DNA from: Atopobium sp. BS2
GTDB lineage: Bacteria > Actinomycetota > Coriobacteriia > Coriobacteriales > Atopobiaceae
NCBI RefSeq assembly: GCF_000565075.1
Contig: NZ_JDFG01000028.1
Coordinates: 57,777 to 121,776 of the forward strand
Length of the DNA stretch: 64,000 bases
Direction of reading: 5' to 3'
In this document: one piece after another, positions 52,921 to 64,000 of the stretch
How positions within the stretch are numbered: position 1 is the stretch's first letter
Layout: each line of letters opens with the position of its first letter
Position numbers and translations under genes: made by a program
The notes under the pieces: model-generated
The model's input: the letters and a program-made list of their open reading frames with translations, nothing else
Databases searched by the model: none
What the model was told of the DNA's origin: nothing

Positions 52921-53544
52921 ATGAACCCCAAAGCAAAAATTGCCATCCCAGCAATTGTGGCTCTCATTTTTATCGTCATTGATTTTGTTGCACCAGTTCA
53001 GTATCTCAGCTATTTCCACACGGTATTTAACTTTGCAACTCGTCAGACAAGTCCAATTTCCCTGATACTTGCACGTGTCACCTACATTGTTTTCCTGTGT
53101 TACCTATTTGCTGCGGTTTCAGGTCTTCTGAGGGGCTTCCGTCCTCGTCTTAGGTGGGGTCTCTCCATTCTCTCTGTAGTTGGTTTAACTTCCGCACTTA
53201 CAGAGCTCTCTGTGATGATTTCTATCAGCCAGGCAGTGAACTTCACCACCCTTATTCTTAACGTCATGATTGTTACCTTCCTGCTCTTTACCGCTCTTCT
53301 TGCGCTTCTCATTTGGGTTCGTGCTAAGAAAGAGTTTGACCAGCGTCAGGCTGATCTTGAGGAGGAAGAGGTTGTTGTTGCTCCAATGCCTCTTGCTACT
53401 GAGGGCGCAGAAGTTGCTCCTGTTGTCCCTGTAACTGCAGAGGCAACAGCAGCACCTGCTCCAGAAGCAACTGTCACAACCGTCGCACCTGAGGCTCCTG
53501 CAGCTCCAGAAGCTCCAGCAGCACCTGAGGCTCCACAGGAGTAG
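52921..53544 (+). CDS. Membrane protein with a Pro/Ala/Glu-rich C-terminal tail
   Basis: Not recognised as a named family. The 207 residues have four hydrophobic helices (about 7-27, 45-66, 75-97, 104-133) and a tail (from about 145) of Ala, Pro, Val and Glu ending in EAPAAP repeats. The tail is probably cytoplasmic given the RAKKEFDQRQ segment before it. Upstream, ATACGA and TCGTAT (52876-52900) form an inverted repeat that could be an operator. The ABC transporter genes follow after 54 bp. Confidence 0.75.
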   Translation: MNPKAKIAIPAIVALIFIVIDFVAPVQYLSYFHTVFNFATRQTSPISLILARVTYIVFLCYLFAAVSGLLRGFRPRLRWGLSILSVVGLTSALTELSVMISISQAVNFTTLILNVMIVTFLLFTALLALLIWVRAKKEFDQRQADLEEEEVVVAPMPLATEGAEVAPVVPVTAEATAAPAPEATVTTVAPEAPAAPEAPAAPEAPQE

Positions 53545-53598
53545 TTGCCCACATACTCTCTTCTTGTTTGGAGGAATTCTTACTTATAGGAGAACCGT

Positions 53599-54300
53599 AT
53601 GTCTTTTGTTGAATTTAAAGAGGTAACAAAGACGTATACCATGGGCTCCGTCAAGGTACACGCTGTCCATGACATGAACTTCTCCATAGAAGAGGGCGAG
53701 CTTTGCGTAATTGTCGGCCCATCAGGCGCCGGTAAAACAACTGTCTTAAATATGCTCGGAGGTATGGATACCTGTACCTCCGGGTCTATTTATTTAGACG
53801 GAAAAGAAATTGGCAGGCTTTCAGAAAAAGAAAGAACACTCTATCGCCGTCACGACATTGGCTTTGTTTTCCAGTTTTACAATCTTGTTCCTAATCTCAC
53901 TGCAAAAGAAAACGTTGAGCTTGCTTCTCAGATTTGTCTTGACCCCATGCAGCCAGAAGATGCACTTCGAGCTGTTGGTCTTGAGCATCGTATGGATAAC
54001 TTCCCAGCTCAGCTCTCTGGTGGAGAGCAGCAGCGTGTTTCTATTGCGCGTGCTTTGGCAAAGAACCCGCGTCTTTTGCTTTGCGATGAGCCAACAGGTG
54101 CGCTGGATTATAAAACAGGAAAGCAAATTCTTAAGCTTTTGCAGGATATGTGCAAAGAGCAGCATAAGACCGTGGCTATTGTTACGCACAACTTTGCGTT
54201 CACTCAAATTGCCGATAGGGTAATCCACGTTAAAGAGGGTCAGGCTCAATCGGTAGAAATTAATCAGCACCCAGCTGACGCACTTACCGTTGAGTGGTAG
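53599..54300 (+). CDS. ABC transporter ATPase, LolD/MacB type
   Basis: A 233-residue ATPase with Walker [15 protein letters not shown], signature [15 protein letters not shown], Walker [13 protein letters not shown] and the H-loop VTHN. This subfamily works with FtsX-type permeases that use mechanical motion rather than classical transport. It ends 2 bp before the permease gene, so the two form one unit. Confidence 0.95.
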   Translation: MSFVEFKEVTKTYTMGSVKVHAVHDMNFSIEEGELCVIVGPSGAGKTTVLNMLGGMDTCTSGSIYLDGKEIGRLSEKERTLYRRHDIGFVFQFYNLVPNLTAKENVELASQICLDPMQPEDALRAVGLEHRMDNFPAQLSGGEQQRVSIARALAKNPRLLLCDEPTGALDYKTGKQILKLLQDMCKEQHKTVAIVTHNFAFTQIADRVIHVKEGQAQSVEINQHPADALTVEW

Positions 54301-54302
54301 TT

Positions 54303-57300
54303 ATGCCCCACGCTCTTTTCACCGAGATTACTCGGACCATCAAAGGGTCTCCCGCCAGATTTCTTGCAATTGCAGGAATTGTGGCGTTGGGCTGCGGCTT
54401 CTTTGCGGGACTCAAAATGGCAAGCCCTGACATGCAAGAAGCGGCTCATACGTTTTACGCAAACCAGCATCTTTATGACCTTCGCGTCATCTCAACACTT
54501 GGATTAAGCGAAAAGGACGTTTCCGCCCTTGCATCAGTTGAGGGCGTTGAGGCGGTTATGCCTTCTCGCACGGTAGACGTTATGGCTACGTTGACGTCAT
54601 CGCAATCTACTGCTCGTGTGAGTTCTTTTAGACCCGGTGAGCTGAACCAGCCAATAGTTGTTGAGGGAAGGCTCCCTCAAGGGCCTTACGAGTGCGTAAT
54701 GAGCGCAGATCCCAAGAAACGTGCTGATATTAGCCTTGGCCAACAGATTGAGCTGCCAGATACTTCAAACGGCGTTCATTTAAAGGGCGGCTCGTACACG
54801 GTTGTTGGTTTTGTAAATGCGCCAACCTATCCGTATGTAAGCAATTTTGGCACCACATCGTTAGGCAATGGCATTGTGCAGCAGTTTGTGTATGTCACTG
54901 AAGATGCTTTTGCAGACGATGACCCTTATACCGAAGTGTATTTGACGGTTCAGGGTGCTACCAGGTATAAGAGCGGTTCATCGGCGTATCAGAGTGCAGT
55001 TGATAGCGTTGCAAAACGCATTACACAGATGAATCCGTCACTTGCTGCTCTTCGTTTGCAAGAGCTCAAAGATGACGCGCAAGCACAGGTTGATGAGGCT
55101 CGTCAAAAGCTGGAGCAATCAAGACAAGAGGCCGCAGATAAACTAGGGGATGCCCAGAAGAAGCTGGACGATGCAGAGGCACAGATTTCCGCTCAGCAGC
55201 AAAAGCTGGCTGATGGTCAGCGCCAATATGATGCAGGACGTCAGCAGCTTACTGCTTCGCGCTACCGTGCTGAGCAGCAATTTGCCCATGCGGAAGCTCA
55301 GATTGCAGCTTCAGAGGCTCAGATAGCCCAGGGAACAGCTGAGCTTAGTGCAGGAGAGGCTCAGTATCAGGCTGGCCTTGCCGCTTTTAATGCAGGACAA
55401 GCAACGTTTACACAGCAAAAGAGTGCGTTTGAAGCGGGTAGAGATGCGTTTCTTTCGGGACTTGCTGCGCAAGGAATTACGGCTTCTACACTAGAAGAAG
55501 CACAGCAGCAGCTCAGTGCTTTAGGTCTACCAACCTCGCAAGCGGACGCTCTTCTCGCCACACAGGCGCAGATTAGCGCTGCGGAGGCAGAGCTGGCTTC
55601 CCAGCAGCAGGCTTTAGCAGCAGCGCGAGAAGAGCTAGATCAGCGTACGGCTCAACTGCATGAGGCAGAGTCTCAGGTAGCTCAGGCGCGCCAGGACTTG
55701 AGTGAAGCAAGAAGCGCTACTGCAGACCAGCTGTCTGCAGCTCAGGAAAAACTTGCCGCGTCGCTTAGCCGCCTAAACGCAGGACAAACAGCACTTCAAA
55801 GCGCTGAAGCCCAGACTACTGAGGGAAGGCAAAGCCTTGAGGAGCAACGCACTAAGGTTGAGAAACAACTTGCTGATGGTCAGAAAGAGCTCGATGAAGC
55901 TCAAAAGAAGATTGATGAGCTTAAAGAACCTGATGTGTATGTACTTGATCGCACAAAAGAGATTGGTGTTGCAGCTTATCAAGCAGACTCTGAGCGTATC
56001 AATGATATTGCTAATGTATTCCCACTGATGTTCTTCTTGGTTGCAGCTCTGGTTTCACTTACCAGTATGACGCGAATGGTTTCTGAAGAGCGTACGCTTA
56101 TTGGTGTTCATAAGGCGCTTGGTTATTCAACTGCTCAGATTGCGGCAAAGTACCTGTTATATGCCTTGCTCGCCTCACTTTTGGGTGCCGTTATTGGCAT
56201 AGCATGTTTAAGTCAAGTGTTGCCAGGCGTTATTATCTCTGCATACGGGTCAATTTATACCATCCCAAATGGGGGAGCTCCTTATTCTATTCAGCTTGAT
56301 AGTGCGCTACTCTCTGGACTTTCCGGTATAGGCATTACGCTGCTCTCTACAATGGCCGCCGTCTTGTCATCACTAAAAGAAGAACCTTCCAGTCTTATGC
56401 TGCCAAAAGCTCCAAAAGCGGGCTCAAAGATTTTGCTTGAGCGCGTTGAGCCTCTATGGTCCAGATTGTCTTTCTCGTGGAAAGTTACAATCAGAAACCT
56501 TGTCCGCTATAAGCGACGCTTGATTATGACGCTGGTGGGAATTGCTGGATGTACCGCACTCTTATTAGTGGCTTTTGGCCTTAGAGATTCCATTAGCGAC
56601 ATCATTGATAACCAATGGCCAGCTATCTCGCATTATGACTACATTGTGGGAATGACCTCCGATGTTTCAAGCGAAGAAGCGGATCAGATTAATGCAGAGC
56701 TCAATCAAGTGGGCGCCACAAATATTCATCGCATAACAAGAGAAAATGTTCTTCTTGAGTCACCTACACAAAAGGCAGGCTCGCTGACAAGAACAACTAT
56801 TATGACCAGCAATTCTCTTCAAGACCTCACCGGTTTAGCAACCCTGCGTAATCGCCTTTCTGGTCAGGCAATAGAGCTTGGAGAAGACTCGGTAGTAATT
56901 ACAGAGAAGCTTGCAAAACGACTTGGTGTAGGTGTGGGAGATACCATTCAGGTCTATGCTCAAGACAGAATTGGAAACGCTTCAGGTGAGCCAAGCACGC
57001 TTACTATTACAGGAGTTGCCGAGAATTACGTTGGGTCGTATCTATATGTGGGACCTTCTGCATGGCATTCCCTGGGCATTCAAGATGACGCCACGGATGG
57101 CTGGTATGCAACGCTTCCCGAGAATCAAACAACAAGAGATGCGTTTGGAGAAAAGCTTATTAACCAGGCAGGAGTTGCAACAGTAGATGATGTCAATGAG
57201 GCTATTCATACCTACAAAGAATCACTTGCCGTAGTTAATCGCGTGGTAGCCATTCTTATTGTGGCCGCAGCTCTGTTGGCTTTTATCGTCTTGTATAACC

Positions 57301-57635
57301 TCACTAATATCAATATTGAAGAACGTATTAGAGAGATTGCCAGCCTCAAAGTTCTTGGATTTACGCGCCATGAAGTTGATGCCTATGTCTTTAGAGAAAT
57401 TGCGTTACTAGCCGTCTTTGGAGCACTCTTTGGACTTGTTCTAGGAACGTATCTTGAGGGATTTGTAGTCCAAACTGCTGAGATTGATCTTGTTATGTTT
57501 GGTCGAGCTATCCATGCACCAAGTTATTGGTTTGCCTTTGGACTTACGCTTGTTTTCTCGCTGTTAGTGTATGTTGCCATGCGGCCAAAACTCAAAAATA
57601 TTGATATGGTGGAGAGCTTGAAGAGCGTCGAGTAG
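54303..57635 (+). CDS. FtsX/MacB-type permease with a long extracellular coiled coil
   Basis: A 1110-residue membrane protein. TM1 lies at about 17-38, a globular part runs to about 245, then about 300 residues of Gln/Ala/Glu-rich heptads (from LQELKDDAQAQVDEARQKL to DEAQKKIDELKEPDVY) form a coiled coil. An FtsX domain with three helices follows (about 570-690), then a second transmembrane anchor, a second periplasmic-like domain and a final FtsX domain of three helices. Such coiled-coil permeases occur in Gram-positives. Export of lipids or peptides, or control of a surface process, is inferred. The second start option is GTG at 54294. Confidence 0.88.
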   Translation: MPHALFTEITRTIKGSPARFLAIAGIVALGCGFFAGLKMASPDMQEAAHTFYANQHLYDLRVISTLGLSEKDVSALASVEGVEAVMPSRTVDVMATLTSSQSTARVSSFRPGELNQPIVVEGRLPQGPYECVMSADPKKRADISLGQQIELPDTSNGVHLKGGSYTVVGFVNAPTYPYVSNFGTTSLGNGIVQQFVYVTEDAFADDDPYTEVYLTVQGATRYKSGSSAYQSAVDSVAKRITQMNPSLAALRLQELKDDAQAQVDEARQKLEQSRQEAADKLGDAQKKLDDAEAQISAQQQKLADGQRQYDAGRQQLTASRYRAEQQFAHAEAQIAASEAQIAQGTAELSAGEAQYQAGLAAFNAGQATFTQQKSAFEAGRDAFLSGLAAQGITASTLEEAQQQLSALGLPTSQADALLATQAQISAAEAELASQQQALAAAREELDQRTAQLHEAESQVAQARQDLSEARSATADQLSAAQEKLAASLSRLNAGQTALQSAEAQTTEGRQSLEEQRTKVEKQLADGQKELDEAQKKIDELKEPDVYVLDRTKEIGVAAYQADSERINDIANVFPLMFFLVAALVSLTSMTRMVSEERTLIGVHKALGYSTAQIAAKYLLYALLASLLGAVIGIACLSQVLPGVIISAYGSIYTIPNGGAPYSIQLDSALLSGLSGIGITLLSTMAAVLSSLKEEPSSLMLPKAPKAGSKILLERVEPLWSRLSFSWKVTIRNLVRYKRRLIMTLVGIAGCTALLLVAFGLRDSISDIIDNQWPAISHYDYIVGMTSDVSSEEADQINAELNQVGATNIHRITRENVLLESPTQKAGSLTRTTIMTSNSLQDLTGLATLRNRLSGQAIELGEDSVVITEKLAKRLGVGVGDTIQVYAQDRIGNASGEPSTLTITGVAENYVGSYLYVGPSAWHSLGIQDDATDGWYATLPENQTTRDAFGEKLINQAGVATVDDVNEAIHTYKESLAVVNRVVAILIVAAALLAFIVLYNLTNINIEERIREIASLKVLGFTRHEVDAYVFREIALLAVFGALFGLVLGTYLEGFVVQTAEIDLVMFGRAIHAPSYWFAFGLTLVFSLLVYVAMRPKLKNIDMVESLKSVE

Positions 57636-57715
57636 ACATCTTTTGCACGCCCAAGAGAGGCACATTTTAGATAAGATAGAAGATAGTCGAGATTGCTTAT
57701 TTATAAGGAGTTGGT

Positions 57716-60700
57716 ATGCCTAAGGTTTCTTTTGTAATTCCTGCATACAACATCGAATCGTACATTGGGCGTTGTATTCAAAGCGTAAAGAATCAGACGT
57801 TTGGTGATTTTGAAGCAATTATTGTTGATGACGCCTCAACAGATTCCACTCCAGAGAAAATCGTTACGGCAGTAGGGGATGACAAAAGGTTCAAAGTTGT
57901 TACTCATGCAACTAACCAGGGACTTCATCTTGCACGTAAAACTGCTGCAGCTCATACAAAAGGCGAGTGGGTCTTTTGCCTAGACGGTGATGATGAGGTT
58001 ACTCCTGATTTTCTTGAGCAGGTAGTTGCTCGTATTGATCAGAACCCTGTTGATATTCTTCATCTGGGCATTACTGTTATTCCAGAAAATGGTGTAAGTG
58101 AAGCTGAGGCAGAAGGCTTTGGTAACTTCATCAACCAGCAGTCCCACTTAACACAGGGTGAAGAAGTCCTTTGTGCTATCTACGATGAAGGTTATGGCCA
58201 GAAGATTGATTGGCGTACTACACAGCGTCTATATCGTGGAGAGCTTTTCCGTTCTGCTTTTGCAGAGATGACTTCAGAGCGTCTAGTAAGAGCAGAAGAT
58301 GCCTATGAGGTATTTGTTCTTTCCGATAAGGCTCAGTCTGCTGATGGATTTGAATCCTGCAGAGGTCTTCTCTACCACTTTGGTATTGGTGTAACAGGAG
58401 CTTCTCGCATTTCTTTAGATAAGTTTGGTGAGTTCTGTTATCAGTTCTTAGACAATATTGAACAGACAGAGCTTTATATTGGCAAAACAGACAATGCTGC
58501 TTACGTGAGGTCTTTTGAAGGTATGAAGCACAAACTGATGGAGCTTTTGATTGGAGACTGGAAGTCTCGTCTTGCTCCTGAAGATCAAGAGGCAGCCCTT
58601 GAGCCGTTTGCCATTCTCTTTGGACCATCAGTAGCTGCTCGAGAGCTCTATCGCTTTGTAAGAGATAAAGCATACGAGGCCATTGCCACTGGTACAGAGC
58701 TTCCAGAAGACAGCGATGCATATCGCTATAGGACATATGCAAAGAAATATGCCGCTCTCATGCATCAGGATGAGGGACTGTCGTTTGATAGGGCAGTTCG
58801 CATGAAACAGTTTGCCGATGAGCACATGGAATATCTAGAGAGAAAGCACATGGTAAAGATGTTTGAGCAGCAGCCTATTCGCATTCTGATTACTTCTCAC
58901 AAAGATGTTGATGTTCCCGCAAGTAACTACCTTCAGCCTATCCAGGTAGGACCAGGCCAGAAGACCAATCGCTTTACGTATATGCTCCATGACGATGAGG
59001 GCGATACCATTACCGAGAAAAACCCCATGTACTGTGAGATGACTACACAGTATTGGGCATGGAAGAACATTACCAATGTTCGCTATGTTGGCTTTGGTCA
59101 TTATCGTCGCTACTTCAACTTTACCGATACGGTTTATCCAGAAAATCCGTTTGGTGAGGTTATGGATGACTTCATTGATGAGGATGCCATCAAGAAATAT
59201 GGTCTTGATGATCAGACCATTGCTCAGTGCATTGAGGGCTATGACCTCATTACCACTGGGGTAAAGGATATTAGCAAATTCCCTGGAAGCGCTAATACAC
59301 CTCTTGAGCAGTACCATTCCGCTCCGCTACTCCATCCAAAGGATATGGATACCATGGCTGCGCTTATCGTTGAGCGACATCCAGAGTATGCAGAGGACGT
59401 AAACGCTTTTCTCAATGGTCATCAGCAGTGCTTCTGCAACATGTATATCATGCGTAAAGAGCTCTTTGATCGCTATGCAGCATGGGTGTTCCCACTTGTT
59501 GATGAGTGGACTGCCCGTACTGATATGTCCACCTATAGCAAAGAGGCCCTAAGAACCCCAGGTCATCTGACTGAGCGCCTCTTTAATATCTGGCGTATGC
59601 ATATGCTGCGTACAGAGGGCAAAAACTGGAAGGTAAAAGAGCTCCAGTGCATTCACTTTACCAATCCAGAGCCTCGTCAGAAGTTTATTCCTCTCTTTGA
59701 AGAGAAGCCTGAGATTGCAAGCCAGAACGTTGTTCCTGTTGTTTTTGCAGCAGACAACAACTATGTTCCAATTCTTACCTGTGCTATGGGCTCAATGCTT
59801 GAAAACGCCGATCCTAACCGTTTCTACGATGTGGTCGTTCTCAACACCAATATTGGCGGATCAAAGCAGGAGCTGATTAAGAAGCACTTCTCGCGTTATA
59901 AGAATGCTCGTATTACGTTCTATAACGTGTGGCGCATGGTCAAAGACTACAAGCTAGACACTAATAACGCGCATATTAGTGTGGAGACATACTTCCGTTT
60001 CTTGGCTCAAGATATTCTTTCTGCTTACGATAAGGTTGTCTATCTTGACTCTGATCTTGTGGTTAACGGTAATGTTGCTGAACTGTATGATGTAAGAATG
60101 GGCAACAATCTTATTGCCGCAACGCTTGATATTGACTATCTGGCAAACCTTAACGTTCGCGGTGGAGACCGCATGAAGTACAGCCTTGACGTGCTTAATC
60201 TTAAGAATCCTTATGCCTACTTCCAGGCGGGAGTTATGGTCTTTAATACTGCTGAGCTGCGCCGTTATCACACTGTTCCAGAGTGGTTACGTATTGCATC
60301 CAATCCAATCTTTATCTACAACGATCAAGATATTCTGAACAGCGAGTGCCAGGGTCGCGTTGTCTATCTCCCTGCTGACTGGAACGTGACACACAACATT
60401 TTTGGTCGTGCCGAGAAACTCTATCCAATGGCACCAAATAGCGTCTTTGATGACTATCAGGCAGCACGTCGTGCTCCAAAGATTGTTCACTTTGCTGGTG
60501 CTATTAAGCCTTGGCAGAACGCTAGCTGCGACATGGCCTCCTATTTCTGGAAGTACGCGCGTAACACTCCGTTCTACGAGGTTATTATTCAGGACATGGT
60601 GCCAGGCGCTAGAAATGACTCCGACGTCACAGAGTTCCACGAGCGCGCGCTTTCTGATGCAAGCCCTCTGCGCAAGATTATTGACCCCATTGCACCATAT

Positions 60701-60760
60701 GGCAGCGCAAGGCGAGAAGCCCTTAAGGCCCTTGGTAGAACCTTAAGAGGACGCAAATAA
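57716..60760 (+). CDS. Three-domain glycosyltransferase: GT2, DUF4422 and GT8
   Basis: A 1014-residue polypeptide. Domain 1 (about 1-230) is a GT2 enzyme with VSFVIPAYNIESYIGRCIQS, IIVDDASTDST and the metal motif DGDDE. Domain 2 (about 386-655) matches DUF4422 (ITSHKDVD, VGFGHYRRYF, NGHQQCFCNMYIM). Domain 3 (about 671-960) is a GT8 enzyme with VPVVFAADNNYVPILTC, the DXD motif YLDSDLVV and HFAGAIKPW. It would add more than one sugar to a surface polymer. AAGGAG lies before the ATG. A terminator follows. Confidence 0.9.
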   Translation: MPKVSFVIPAYNIESYIGRCIQSVKNQTFGDFEAIIVDDASTDSTPEKIVTAVGDDKRFKVVTHATNQGLHLARKTAAAHTKGEWVFCLDGDDEVTPDFLEQVVARIDQNPVDILHLGITVIPENGVSEAEAEGFGNFINQQSHLTQGEEVLCAIYDEGYGQKIDWRTTQRLYRGELFRSAFAEMTSERLVRAEDAYEVFVLSDKAQSADGFESCRGLLYHFGIGVTGASRISLDKFGEFCYQFLDNIEQTELYIGKTDNAAYVRSFEGMKHKLMELLIGDWKSRLAPEDQEAALEPFAILFGPSVAARELYRFVRDKAYEAIATGTELPEDSDAYRYRTYAKKYAALMHQDEGLSFDRAVRMKQFADEHMEYLERKHMVKMFEQQPIRILITSHKDVDVPASNYLQPIQVGPGQKTNRFTYMLHDDEGDTITEKNPMYCEMTTQYWAWKNITNVRYVGFGHYRRYFNFTDTVYPENPFGEVMDDFIDEDAIKKYGLDDQTIAQCIEGYDLITTGVKDISKFPGSANTPLEQYHSAPLLHPKDMDTMAALIVERHPEYAEDVNAFLNGHQQCFCNMYIMRKELFDRYAAWVFPLVDEWTARTDMSTYSKEALRTPGHLTERLFNIWRMHMLRTEGKNWKVKELQCIHFTNPEPRQKFIPLFEEKPEIASQNVVPVVFAADNNYVPILTCAMGSMLENADPNRFYDVVVLNTNIGGSKQELIKKHFSRYKNARITFYNVWRMVKDYKLDTNNAHISVETYFRFLAQDILSAYDKVVYLDSDLVVNGNVAELYDVRMGNNLIAATLDIDYLANLNVRGGDRMKYSLDVLNLKNPYAYFQAGVMVFNTAELRRYHTVPEWLRIASNPIFIYNDQDILNSECQGRVVYLPADWNVTHNIFGRAEKLYPMAPNSVFDDYQAARRAPKIVHFAGAIKPWQNASCDMASYFWKYARNTPFYEVIIQDMVPGARNDSDVTEFHERALSDASPLRKIIDPIAPYGSARREALKALGRTLRGRK

Positions 60761-62932
<2,172 letters not shown>

Positions 62933-63002
62933 ATGTGTATATTCAGTAATAAAGTGGTGATGTATACTACCTTGTTACTATCAGTAAAAAGGAGACGACC
63001 AA

Positions 63003-63185
63003 ATGAAACTTATAAAAAACAAGTATGTTTCTCTTGGAATGATGTTTTTGATTTTAGCAATCATCCTGAGTGTGGCATCAAACGTTAATGATCTATTTGT
63101 TGGTATGCTCTATGGCATATCCCTAGGAATATTGATTTTAGGATTGCTTTCTACTCAAAATAGTTTGCGTTTATGCAATCGATAA
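63003..63185 (+). CDS. Small two-helix membrane protein
   Basis: Not recognised. The 60 residues contain two hydrophobic helices (about 9-26 and 33-49) with a short loop and a basic end. It is supported by AAAAGGAGACGACC before the ATG and a TATACT -10-like element at 62963-62968. It ends 20 bp before the next gene, so the two are probably co-transcribed. Confidence 0.6.
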   Translation: MKLIKNKYVSLGMMFLILAIILSVASNVNDLFVGMLYGISLGILILGLLSTQNSLRLCNR

Positions 63186-63205
63186 TCTATCCAAAAGGAA
63201 AAGCT

Positions 63206-63574
63206 ATGGCAGATAAAAACATTTTGGTTCTTTGTTATTCTCGCTGCACTACGTGTAAGAGAGCCCTCAAATGGCTTGATGATCATGGTGTTTCTTATAC
63301 GCTGCGCGATATTAAAGAGGAGAATCCAACTGCTGAAGAGCTTGCTGAATGGCACAAACTGAGCGGTCTTTCTATCAGAAAGTTCTTCAACACTTCAGGT
63401 ATGGTATATCGCGATAATAACATCAAGGAGCAGCTTGATGCAGGTATGAGCGATAGTGACGCCTATAATTTGCTTGCTACCACGGGTATGCTGGTCAAGC
63501 GCCCATTGGTTGTTGCAGGCAATACCATTCTTCTTGGATTTAAAGAGCCTGCATGGGAAGAAGCACTTCTGTAA
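63206..63574 (+). CDS. ArsC/Spx-family thioredoxin-fold protein
   Basis: A 122-residue protein with VLCYSRCTTCKRALKWLDDH at the start (Cys10, Cys14 and Cys17, including CTTC) and KRPLVVAGNTILLGFKE near the end, as in the arsenate reductase / Spx / MgsR family. ATG at 63206 after AAAAGGAAAAG. Whether it reduces arsenate or regulates RNA polymerase cannot be decided; no ars genes are near. Confidence 0.9.
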   Translation: MADKNILVLCYSRCTTCKRALKWLDDHGVSYTLRDIKEENPTAEELAEWHKLSGLSIRKFFNTSGMVYRDNNIKEQLDAGMSDSDAYNLLATTGMLVKRPLVVAGNTILLGFKEPAWEEALL

Positions 63575-64000
63575 AACTAGCTTCTTCAGCATGCATTTCT
63601 ACAGCATGCATCAGTTTGCAGATAAGCGTTAGTAATAAGGCGGCTACCAAGTGAACTGCCTCCCATTTCTTATGTCCAAGAAATGGGAGGCAGTTCATAT
63701 GCGGGTGATTATGATTCTGCAGCGTGTTAGCGTCGACTTTTAGACCTGGCGCACAAAATAGCGCAGCTTTGGTAGGTTCTGTTGAAGAACTGACATGTTT
63801 CTAATCAAGATAGCTAGGCAGCTAGGCAGTCGCACTACCTGATATGCATCTCTATGCATAAACTTCATCTAATATGCTAGAAAATGAATAGGCTTATATA
63901 AGAAATTTAACTATCGATAAATTCTGTATCTACGGAACACACCTAAGTCAGATATTCTGCTCAATTGCGGGCATTTTACACACCTAATGACGATAATCTG
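63575..64000. other. Gene-free end of the window
   Basis: About 425 bp in which I find no convincing gene on either strand. It has a 46-bp palindrome (63652-63697), a short CAGCATGCAT direct repeat (63592, 63603) and a GCTAGGCA tandem repeat (63810-63830). The rest is AT-rich. It may be the edge of a mobile or repeat region, which cannot be judged at the window end. Confidence 0.6.
63652..63697. repeat. 46-bp palindrome with a perfect 20-bp stem
   Basis: TGAACTGCCTCCCATTTCTT is followed by ATGTCC and then its exact reverse complement. There is no T-run after it or A-run before it, so it does not look like an intrinsic terminator. It could be a minimal insertion-sequence-derived element or a repetitive extragenic palindrome. 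No obvious flanking direct repeat is seen. Confidence 0.75.

Noticed and set aside
63700..64000. Possible transposase remnant on the minus strand near the window end
   Set aside because: The frame is short (about 25 codons before a stop) and shows no transposase motif; only the palindrome beside it is notable.

Overview
The window is a chromosomal block from a Gram-positive anaerobe of the Actinomycetota, most likely class Coriobacteriia and close to Atopobium, Lancefieldella or Olsenella. The pointers are actinobacterial-type RpoB and RpoC, an ECF transporter next to truA, class III ribonucleotide reductase, NAD-dependent ligase, zinc-type S14, L36 and Adk, and moderate GC. The genus is inference; the class is fairly safe.

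Region 1 (1-18.4 kb) holds an L10 leader RNA, rplJ-rplL, rpoB-rpoC, a small nickel-linked cluster (ArsR-type metal sensor, hypB, a 1001-residue FeS/FAD oxidoreductase, hypA), then the str operon rpsL-rpsG-fusA-rpsJ without tuf. Region 2 (18.4-35.4 kb) is a nearly complete S10-spc-alpha supercluster from rplC to rplQ. It is separated from rpsJ by a repeat-rich gap and a tyrosine-phosphatase gene. Region 3 (35.4-43.4 kb) has an ECF transporter ATPase fusion and EcfT, truA, a degenerate LytR-CpsA-Psr-like protein and three family-2-like glycosyltransferases. Region 4 (43.4-52.9 kb) has nrdDG under paired NrdR boxes, an EamA transporter, a DegV protein, an iron alcohol dehydrogenase, an orphan EIIA, and a DJ-1 / Y-family polymerase / YolD-like operon. 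Region 5 (52.9-64 kb) has a small membrane protein, an ABC ATPase with a giant FtsX-type permease, a three-domain glycosyltransferase, ligA and an ArsC/Spx-like protein.

Three points are least explained by standard annotation. First, RNA polymerase is unusual: RpoC ends in a domain resembling the alpha-subunit C-terminal domain, and RpoB has an eight-residue-longer fork-loop-2 segment beside the rifampicin pocket. Second, the gaps before rpoB and after rpsJ carry modular arrays of 30-32 bp repeats closed by inverted arms, plus a 15-bp array. The word TTCTCGCC is far more frequent than chance across the window. Third, several ribosomal-protein intercistronic gaps are packed with compact perfect hairpins, and terminator-like hairpins sit directly before adk, ecfA and ligA with no room for a promoter.

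No tRNA, rRNA, CRISPR array, prophage or intact insertion sequence was recognised. Start codons were chosen by Shine-Dalgarno position and family length. Some are GTG or TTG and shorter than the longest open frame.
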